The notes under the pieces: generated by a model
Seen by the model: the letters and a program-made list of their open reading frames with translations, nothing else
Told to the model about the DNA's origin: nothing
The model's database searches: none
Part shown: in pieces, positions 56,003 to 64,000 of the stretch
Layout of the letters: the number at the start of each line of letters is the position of its first letter
Numbering within the stretch: the stretch's first letter is position 1
Made by a program: the position numbers and the translations under genes
Source of the DNA: Oscheius tipulae
Lineage: Eukaryota; Nematoda; Chromadorea; Rhabditida; Rhabditidae
Direction: 5' to 3'
NCBI GenBank assembly: GCA_037178975.1
Contig: JASJZH010000004.1
Location: 3,906,001-3,970,000, forward strand
Length of the DNA: 64,000 nt

Positions 56003-57292
56003 ATGCGCATAGTTATCCCGAACCATACAGACGATGTACAGCTCATGGAGCCACTGTTGCTGAGTTTCCGAATGCATTTATTGGTTGATTTGATCTACAC
56101 AACTTATTCGTATTCTGTCCTCGACATTTGTGAAGAATATGATATTGAGACTGAATTCCTTCTGGATTGGAGCAACCTGTACGGACGCGACTACCAAATC
56201 TTGTCAATATGATTCGGGAAAAGCTGTTTATTACGAGGAGTTCAAAGAAGCAAAACCAGATGGAAAGAAGGGCGTGCCTTGTTTGATGACGCATCGAAAC
56301 AGACAACTCGAGGACAAGTGAGCGATGTTACCAAAAAGCATCCGCGGTCTGTCAGTTCGACGGAATCTCCTCGGGTTAATATTTTTCCACAAAGACGTCA
56401 TAAATGGCCATTAAACCTTCGTCGCCTTATCTTCTAATTTGCAGAAATTCAGTGTCCAACCGGATACAGTCTTCGCCAGTGGTTTTTGTTACAAGGTTTA
56501 CGGAGAGCGTGATCAAGCCACCTGTTCTGTCGATGGAGGCCACTTAACATCAATTCGCTCTATAGGAGTACTGTAAATAGCCGTAAAAAATTTGGAAATA
56601 AATATTCAGAATATTAAGCAAAGCACATATGTGTCCGATCTTATGACCGTATCTCATCCAGCCGTGTTTAGCCGCTGTTTATCTTGTCAGTCATATCCAA
56701 CAACAACAATGACTACTACTCCTATACCGAAACCAACAACAACAAGCGCTACTCTCTCTACTACTACGACAAGTACAACGAGGACAACAATTACCACGAC
56801 TACTTCGACCACAATAAAGCCCACAACAACGGAAGAAGGTATCTTTAGATATTGATTAAAACTATTTGAGCAGCCGAGGTGACATCAGGGTGTAATGAAG
56901 GTCTGCTAGTTGGAGAAGGCGAAATGTGGACACGATATTATCCGCTCGATTATAGAAACAACGAATATTGACTTCCTTCTATGGTGGCTTCTTCTGAGGG
57001 AAAAAAGTACCCTAAAGAGCAAAATGTGTAAAGAGTTTTTCAGAATTGAGTTGAATTTTGAAGACTTCGACACGGAGAATAACTACAATACTATAAGTAT
57101 CTTCGACGGTCCAAATACACAATCATCTCTGATTTCAAAGTAGGTCCATATAACTGATATATCCAAATTTATGAAGATTGAGTGAAAGTCTTCGTTTGTG
57201 GTGAACTCGACGACAATAGACTGACCGTCCTCTTCCAAAGTGATCCTGCTAACAGATTCCGAGGATTTCGTGCAGTCTTTCGAACAATTTGA
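56003..57292 (+). pseudogene. damaged C-type lectin / CUB-domain gene
   Basis: Recognisable pieces in order: a lectin-domain start (YPEPYRRCTAHGATVAEFPN) and middle (FWIGATCTDATTKSCQYD, GKKGVPCLMTHRN); the start of a second lectin domain (SGFCYKVYGERDQATCS, GGHLTSIRS); a Thr-rich mucin linker (about 56700-56840); and a CUB domain (GCNEGLLVGEGE, YYPLDYRNNEY, LNFEDFDTENNYNTISIFDG, NRLTVLFQSDPANRFRGF). The layout matches secreted nematode clec proteins. A TGA sits where the second CUB cysteine should be (about 56969). The second lectin domain stops early, frames break between pieces, and no signal-peptide exon was found. Hence pseudogene, although misassembly is possible. Confidence 0.6.
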
Positions 57293-57383
57293 ACTAATAA
57301 ACAGTTTTGTGTAATATGTTATCGAACCAGCTCCAGAGTGCTGACATCTCGGGTGTAAAGTCTCATTTCCTACGTGATCGGTC

Positions 57384-59170
57384 ATGGACCAGTAGGTTTT
57401 TTCCTCTCTCAAACGAATTTCTATCAAAAGATCTCAATGGCCAGGGAGGAATCTGGCCCTGACGGCTCTTCTGGTCTCAGTCGGAGGTTCTTTCAACTTC
57501 GGATACCAGTTGCTGATAGTCAATCCAGCCCAAGATGCTTTTCTCGCCTTTCTCAACTCCTCCCTCATTTCCGAAGGGTCCCGAGTGACAAAAGAAGAAC
57601 TTGATGCCACCTGGGGAGTAGTCATCTCGCTCTTTTTTTGGGGAGCAACGGCGGGTGCTCTCCTGATTCAGACAGTAGCCGAGAAGCTTGGACGACGACG
57701 CGGAATGTGTCTGTCTTTTTTTATTCAATCAATGTCAATGGGTCTGGCTGTCGTCTCACATTTTGTGAGTTCTCTACAGCATTATACTTATACAAACTTG
57801 AAGAAAAACGCCTGGGTGATGTACGCGATCTCTCGTTGTCTGCTCGGAGCAACCATTTCCATTTCTTTAGGAATCGCTCCACTGTTCATCACAGAATGCA
57901 GGTAGATAGAAGTCTCCTTCAAAAAAAATTCTTGTTCAGTCCGACTAGATGCAGAGGAGTCATCTCTTTGGCCACTGGAATAGTTATGCAGTTAGCTCTG
58001 ACAGTCGGTTCAATCGTGTCTATGCCCCAGTTATGGGGAACAACCGATTCGTGGTGGAAGATGTACGCGGTCGAAGGCGTTCTCACTCTCATCGTCTCAA
58101 TACTCTGTCTATTTATCCACGATAGTCCCAGGTAGACAAACTCTGTTGTTCCGAAAAAGGCTTTCAGTTATTTGACCTACATCAAAGAAGACGAAGCTGC
58201 TAAGAAGGCATTCGTCTTCTATCACGAGATTGATGGTAAAACCTATTTCGAATCAACCAACATATTTCTAGAGATAACTGTCGACGAGCAGATGCAGGAG
58301 CTTTGTCAGAAGACGTCGGAGCCTAGCTCCGGATTATTCCAGGTGTTCATTGACAAAACCAGCAGAAGACCGGCCCTGATTGGCTGCTTGATTATGGCCG
58401 GAATGATCTTAAGCGGAATCTCTGGTATCTTGACTTCATTCCTTCACAAAATACTAAACATTAGCTATCAACGCCTTCGCGTACGAGATGCTTCTCTCGG
58501 TCGGATTGTCCAGTTTTGTTGCAGCCTTGTCGAATGTTGCCATTTGTGGGATGACAGTGGTCGGAGTTCTAGTCTCTTCCCTCGTCATCGACAGATGGGG
58601 CCGTCGGTCACTGCTCCTAATAACCTTCAGCTTCTTGGCCATTGCAAACATCCTGATCACTGCTTCGATGCTGCTATTCGAGCACACAGCCGACAGTTTG
58701 TTCGGCTGGACAGTCGTTGTCCTGATCTGTCTTTTCAATTTTGTCTTCTGTCTTGGCCCTGGACCAATTTCCTTCTTCATAACAGGTACTCACTACAAAT
58801 TCTATAAACCGCTTAATTTTTGGCGAACTTGTGTCTGAGAAATCTCGTGGAGCGGCTTGCACATGGATTAATGTCGTGTTAAACGGATTGTTGGCCAATC
58901 TTTCTTAGTATTAAGGATAGGTTTTTAGACGCTCAATCTTCCTGGTTGTGTATTTTCCATTGAAAAGTTTTCTTGGGGGGCCACTGTGCTATTTGGCCTT
59001 GTTTCTTCCACCATGCGTCTTGTCCGCAGCCATTCTCTATTTCTACCTACCGGAAACCAAAGGACGATCCCCTGAAGAGGTACTAACTTTATCTAATACG
59101 TTAAGCAAATCACATTTAGGCAGCGGAAGCTACAAAAGATTTGCCCTGTCTTCGAAAGAAGAACCCTTGA
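57384..59170 (+). CDS. GLUT-type (SLC2) sugar transporter, paralogue 2
   Basis: Paralogue of the 21.5-23.4 kb transporter. Start MDQ joins over a 39-nt intron to SQWPGRNLALTALLVS. Then GGSFNFGYQLLIVNPAQDAF, DATWGVVISLFFWGATAGA, EKLGRRRGM, SRCLLGATISISLGIAPLFI, CRGVISLATGIVMQ, HDSP, RRPALIGCLIMAG, DRWGRRSLLL, GPGPISFFITG and YFYLPETKGRSPEE, ending LRKKNP-stop. Intron positions mirror the first copy. One intron (58788-58824) seems to end TTTTTG rather than AG before GELVSEKSRGAACT. A later junction (58881-58928) works only with donor GTTAAAC. The gene may be decaying or contain base errors. Confidence 0.75.
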
Positions 59171-59471
59171 AAGATATTGGGTCTGCCCTCCCAGTTCCAC
59201 TTCCTCTGCGTTCAGATTCAATTTGGCTCTTTTCGGGAATGTATTCCCGAGGGAGGAAGAGTCTCTTACAACTCTTTATTACCCTTGTATATCACTTTTT
59301 CTGTCAGAAGTACTCGTACTGTTGACCCGTCTCTTTCTTCGCTTCTTCTTCTAACACCTGGTGGCCGATAGAGTTTTCGTGTCGAGTGTACTCAGCATCG
59401 GTGATTGTGTCGGAGTACCTACTCCCTTGCGTGCAACTTTTTCACTCTGGATTGTGCTAGTATTGAATACA
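59171..59471. other. 3'UTR space between GLUT 2 and peptide GPCR
   Basis: Convergent genes; no gene or clear signal seen apart from likely 3'UTR sequence. Confidence 0.3.
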
Positions 59472-60884
59472 TTAAATGCCAATAACCTTCTTCAATCGAC
59501 TGGCTGTGGATTCGGTCCCCATTATTCCACTCATTGTGCCTCTGACTATCTCGTATCTGAACCAGTCGTTAGTACTTCCCAGTAGAAGGACCAACCTGGA
59601 TCGACAAGGTCTCAGAAGGATTCTGTGGAAGGCCCTTCGGTACTTTTGACTGTATGCTATGTAAATAAGCGGATTGAGGGAGCTGCTGAGTAGGGAGAGC
59701 CATTGGAACAGGGGTCGAAGTATTTGCGATGCTATGTAGAAGACCTCAGATTGGTGGTCGGCGAAAAAGAAAAAGTACACATAGATTCCGTACAAAGGCA
59801 GCCAACAGAGGGCGAAGATGACGATACTGAAGAGCGCGATCAAAACAAAACAAAAAATGAACCTACACTGTCAACATCATAGTAGCGACTCGGAGTTTGA
59901 CTCTTTCGTCTCGAATCTGCAAAAAAGTTGTACAGTTTTGAAAAGACAAACATGAGCATCAACGGCCAGACTTCTGTGATTAGATACAGTCACGAATATT
60001 CTCGTATAAGAGACCGAAATCAGGATGAATGGTACGACAAATGCCAAAATGAGGTTGACTACGATGAAGTGGACCTTCCCATCGGTCTGGGAGATGCAAA
60101 CAGTCAGATTTTGGTTGTTGTAGTTCAGTTGAATCTGTAGAGTTGTGGTTTTAAAATAATGAACGAAACGAACCTCGTCCATCGAGTAGAGATCAGGAAT
60201 GGCGAGACAGCCACTCACGAGCCAAATAGCCACAATCACATATAGAGTGTACGTAGCGTCCCAGAGAGTATACTTTAGTGTGTGACAAATGGCTAGGTAT
60301 CTAAACATTCGAGGTTTAAAGAAAAGAACTGTCTCACCTATCAGCGGTCACAGCGACCAGAGTATAAATGGATGCACATGAAGTCGTGCTGTTGATCCAA
60401 GTCGAAAGACGGCACAGAAACTTCCCAAGCAGCCATTCTGCAAACAGGTAATTAATGGCCATTAATGGCTCTAGTTTCGAATTACCGCCGCTTTGAGGAT
60501 CTATTGTTCTGACAATGGGGGTGTGAATCAATTGGTAGCATTCTTAGTCACGTTGCTTCATCAAGTAAAACCAACCTGTTAGGATGTTGTTAAGTAGCGT
60601 GGTCGGAAGACAAAAGAGAATTATGAGCAGATCGGCCAGAGCCAGGGAAGATATCAGATAGTCGGTGGTACTTCTCAAACTCGCATTTAACACCACAGCC
60701 AACACAACGAAAACATTTCCTAACAGGCCTAAAAAGTCACTCTTAGAGGAAGAACAGCATTGTTACCAAAGAGGAATACGAGGCCATAGAAGACGGAATA
60801 GACGACGACTATATAAGTCGCCTGACGAAAAAAACCGAGCATTTCTCCCTCCTCGCCAATAGCTTCTGTGACTTCTGTTGCCAT
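59472..60884 (-). CDS. class A (rhodopsin-like) peptide-type GPCR
   Basis: Seven or so exons on the minus strand, about 400 residues. An acidic N-terminus (MATEVTEAIGEEGE) is followed by TYIVVVYSVFYGLVFLFG with GLLGNVFVV, then DYLISSLALADLLIILFCLPTTL. Next is EWLLGKFLCRLSTWINSTTSCASIYTL, which carries the disulfide Cys, and VTADRYLAICHTLKY with the DRY motif. TLYVIVAIWLVSGCL, VHFIVVNLILAFVVPFILI, LFSIVIFALCWLPLYGIYVY and SSLNPLIYIAYSQKYRRAF (NPxxY) follow. LxxxDLL and WLPLY features fit neuropeptide receptors. The ligand cannot be told. The C-terminal tail ends KKVIGI-stop. Confidence 0.88.
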
Positions 60885-62525
60885 TCTTCGGTACTCTACA
60901 ATTGAATGGATTCTAGAAGAGCACACACAGCCAAATACAAAAGAGTCTGTTTGTACGACCAGAAGGGCAAGAAACGAGCGGGGGTGAGCTGAGGCAGCTC
61001 CGCGCTCATCCACGAGTATTTGAATAGATCGATTGGTTTTTGAAGGCAAAAGACTTCTAATTCTGACTCAGGGACAGGCCATTGTTTTGAGACGACCTCC
61101 AGCTGAGTCTGTTCACAACACGCGTTTGGAGGGAAACAAACTTACTCCAGAGATTTTAATGGACGCAAAGAAACAAGTGTCAGATGAGTTAGAGAGGAAC
61201 GACACGTTTCCGGTCGGGAAACACAACACGGAACACCTGGATATTAGCCATTTGGGAGAGGCGAATCAATGAAGAAGAACGGATTGAAAAGTCATTAGCG
61301 AAATGAATCTGCAGGTAACGCGTCCTTCTAGGCTATCTACCTATATAGAAAAGTTCTCAATTTGTATCAAAGAAGGCTCTAAAACAGTGACATCAATTGG
61401 TATCATGTCGACTTGTGGGGGGTGATGGAACTTTACTCCTGAGTTGGTATAGCAAGATAGTAAACAAGCAAGTGAAAAAGTGCTCTCGAGCAATTACCGC
61501 GCATAAAAATAAGAAGATCTCCGGGAGGACGTGCCTATTTTCGCGTGTCTTGATGGGCTATCCAAGCCATCCTATTAGACTGAGGAAATCATCGCGAGGG
61601 GATTGAGAAAAGGTAGCACAAAGTTTGTTAAGGCCTAATCGACTTATCCGAGACTTTGACTCACTCCGAAGAACTGTTTACGTGATGGACGAGGGTCAGA
61701 TCAAAGCGGAAAGTTTTTTTTTTGAACAGGAAGAGTGATGGCGAAATCGGCCTGTTCCTGCTATACAAAGCACTGAAAAGAACGACTTTTGGCTAGTCAT
61801 CCACGAACCAGACTCGTCACCAGATGGTCCTTATTTTTTAAACTATCTGGAAGTGAACTTAGTAAAAGGTGCTCGCAATATTCAAATTGAAATGGACGTG
61901 GGGTAAAGAAGTGTTAGGCTGGTCATAACTGGTCGCTGCCAATCTGCTGATTGCATATGTTTTCCAAAGCTGTTGGGGCTACGAGATTCAGAGAGAGAAA
62001 AGAAGAGGATATTATCCGGAGGCAGGCTGTTGTTGTGAGTGAAAGGCGTGGAAAATTGAGTAACTTTTGGAGAAAATACCCAGCAGGTGGGGTAATTCCC
62101 CCAGCCGAAGAGAATCAGCCCAATTGCGACTCCGCTTCTTCTGCAAATGGAGCCAATCACACGTCTTTCGAGAACTCGGATTGTCTCACCGTTTCAAAGC
62201 ACTAAAGGTACTCTTGTTCTTCAAGTAATTGTGACACATTATGAGCATCTGGATACTGGGAGCAAGCAACAAGACTGACCACTGGAAGAAGCAAGAGGTG
62301 GGTGAAGGATGTACGTAAGCGGGGGCGCTATCTGCGGAATGACCTAATGCAGTTGAACTAATGAAGTTACTTAGACACTCCGGTGCGAGATGGAAGGGCT
62401 CTCCTTCGTCTACAGGGAAGGGCGTCCAAAGTGGCACCAGTTAAAGGGAAAGACAAGACAATACATATTTATATACAACCTGTGAGTCGACTACCAGATT
62501 TGTACGACTTTGAACCCGTATTCGA
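60885..62525. other. 1.6-kb intergenic region, no gene supported
   Basis: Contains the peptide-GPCR promoter at the left and the RCC1-gene 3'UTR at the right. A 79-codon frame at 61033-61272 is hydrophilic and has no domain, signal peptide or splice support. Nothing else is recognised. Confidence 0.35.
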
Positions 62526-64000
62526 TCAGTCTGTTCCTAGAGTCAGACGAGCCTTGTCCTTCCATTGCTCCGCGCAAGTGCTACACTCTCCTTGGATTCC
62601 AAGAGCTGTCGGCTCAGTGTGTCCGCATTGACCCCAAACTCGAACTCGAGCGGTTCCAACTCGCAGAGACGACGACGGCAGCTCGCAACTCGTCATTGGC
62701 TTCACATCCACAAACCAACTTTCAAGAACAGCTAACTTGTCGGATGCCGAGAGATTCTTCTGACAGTTCGGACTATCCCACACCTGAAAATCGGTATATC
62801 TTTGTTTGAAAAGTAACTACATTTGGCCAGAGACTCTTCAACTGTGAGCTGTTTTTTTGGATCTGACTGAGAGGCAACCATTGGAAAGCACTGCTCAGAA
62901 TCTCCTTTGTCTGTGCATCTTCATGGTTAGCGATGATTTCCCATGTCAAAGAAGTCATCGCTGTCACTTCTGTGGTCGCTCCAAAGTGTTCAGATGCTCG
63001 ACCAGCTTGACTTATGGCCGCTTCCAAATTGCCCGCCATCAGATGGCAAAGAGCCAAATGAACAGATACACGAAGACTGGACACAAGATTTTTCGATAGG
63101 AATAGCGATGACAGTCTCTGTAAATTGTAGTGAGACAATGACAAACTGGTTAGGACCTCCAGAACAGAGCCGGGGGCAGAAGTGAGATACTTGACAAGTA
63201 CACTTTCATCTAGCTTCCTAACCGGATCGTCCGCCATTGTAATCTTGAGATGTATATCAGAAATCAGAGCAGGCTTTGCCACAAAAGCCGAGTCATCTGC
63301 CAGCTGGACACACTTCCTTTGTCCTTCCTAATACCATCTTTTGAAAAGTTGAACACAAATTGTAACCTTTCCGTAATAGATCTTTTTGGGAGTGCTCGTG
63401 GTCGATCGTTCCGAAGGCATCCCACATTGAGTGAAGTCATTTCTACCCCACGAGAAGATTCGACCGTCGGTTGTGGCTCCCATCGTGTGATTCGAGCCGC
63501 ATTCGACAAAATTCCATTGGACAGAGGGTTCGAAGACTTGGTGAGGCTCACTTCTCTCTGACTTGTTGCCGTGACCTAGTTGGTATTCGAGGGCCTGAAT
63601 CGAAACAGTCTTTTGTTCTATTTGCTTGTACCTTTCCCCAGGTGAACAAAGATCCGTGTTCGGTGATGACGGCTGAATGGGAGAGACCGGTCGACATTGC
63701 TACCACCTTTCCATCTAACAAATGTGAAACTTCTCGAAGTCCCAAGTCGTCTCGAGGTACTTCCGTTGGCATTCTCCCATTCTGAACTAACTGCGTTTAT
63801 TTACAGTCACGAAAGGGAACCTGAGTGGCAGCAGCAGTACCATCGTCTGCTTGTTTTATCCTCAATTCCGAAGTATTTGTGTTGCGAAGTCTTCGAAGCA
63901 AGAACATCTTGAGCTTGATTTCCTGTGGATTCCTTCCCCATTCGAACAAACGACCATCTTGTGTTACGGCCAAAGAATGGTAGAACTTGGTTGTTACCAT
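62526..64000 (-). CDS. RCC1-repeat protein with C-terminal Cys/His motif (5' part outside the window)
   Basis: Minus-strand gene entering from beyond 64000. RCC1 beta-propeller blades: HSLAVTQDGRLFEWGRN, MSTGLSHSAVITEHGSLFTWGK, YQLGHGNKSER, CGSNHTMGATTDGRIFSWGR. A helical region follows (VLKYLTSAPG-like, LRVSVHLALCHLMAGNLEAAI, HFGATTEVTAMTSLTWEII). The last exon has two Cys/His clusters (WGQCGHTEP and GECSTCAEQW) that could bind zinc, ending LTLGTD-stop. Introns are 31-40 nt. The N-terminus is missing, so the family (NEK-, IBTK-, RPGR-like or other) cannot be fixed. Confidence 0.7.

Noticed and set aside
56960-56975. TGA in the CUB domain read as selenocysteine or a recoded cysteine
   Set aside because: TGA acts as a normal stop in several genes of this window (TRPM, RCC1 gene), no SECIS-like element was seen, and other lesions are present.
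61033-61272. 79-codon hydrophilic plus-strand frame
   Set aside because: No domain, no acceptor before the start, and isolated in a gene-poor stretch; the frame is within chance length.
1-64000. CRISPR arrays, prophage, plasmid origins or bacterial operons
   Set aside because: Pervasive spliceosomal introns and animal gene families; no direct-repeat/spacer arrays or bacterial genes were seen.

Overview
This window looks like genomic DNA from a nematode. It has many very short introns (about 30-55 nt, usually ending TTTCAG or TTTTAG), and AG acceptor sites directly upstream of start codons, as expected for spliced-leader trans-splicing. Same-strand genes are packed tightly. Several families are typical of or expanded in worms: chemoreceptor-like 7TM proteins, a phospholipase A2-like secreted protein, a C-type lectin/CUB protein and animal heme peroxidases. 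I cannot name the species. All gene models were spliced by eye from reading frames, and protein identities come from remembered family motifs.

Layout. 0-7 kb: a small hypothetical gene, a Ly-6/GPI-anchor protein (+), ribosomal protein eL34 (-), a polypeptide GalNAc-transferase (-) and ribosomal protein eL18 (-, probably co-transcribed with the transferase). 7.3-12.4 kb: a head-to-tail run of five housekeeping genes (+), NUP54, a NOL8-like protein, DNAJC12, TMEM167B/kish-B and a DUF2462 protein. It looks like an operon, and its last two reading frames are separated by 1 nt. 12.5-18.3 kb: a full TRPM channel (-). 19-21.5 kb: two tandem 7TM receptors (+). 21.6-23.4 kb: a GLUT-type sugar transporter (-). 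24.1-29.6 kb: a secreted protein with two peroxidase domains (+), of which the first has lost its catalytic residues. 29.7-32.7 kb: another 7TM receptor and a GH1 beta-glucosidase-like enzyme. 33.1-39.9 kb: UBE2O, a giant E2/E3 ubiquitin enzyme, with a MITE-like element in one intron.

40-49.4 kb: a PLA2-like secreted protein (-) with a dispersed repeat in its intron, several small membrane or secreted proteins of unknown function, a PGAP2/FRAG1-like membrane protein and gene-poor stretches with repeat pieces. 49.4-52.5 kb has no convincing gene and probably holds regulatory sequence for the following dystroglycan gene (52.5-55.2 kb). 55.4-57.3 kb holds a second repeat copy and a damaged C-type lectin/CUB gene. 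57.4-59.2 kb holds a second GLUT paralogue with one defective-looking splice acceptor. 59.5-60.9 kb is a class A peptide-type GPCR (-). 62.5-64 kb is the 3' part of an RCC1-repeat gene (-) that runs off the window.

There is no single pathway. The window mixes core housekeeping genes in operon-like arrays with cell-surface, sensory and extracellular genes. The most notable points are the pseudo-peroxidase domain fused to an intact one, the 1-nt dicistronic junction, the MITE inside an otherwise 50-nt UBE2O intron, the loss of zinc-ribbon cysteines in eL34, a large helical insertion in UBE2O, and a repeat family with at least three copies.
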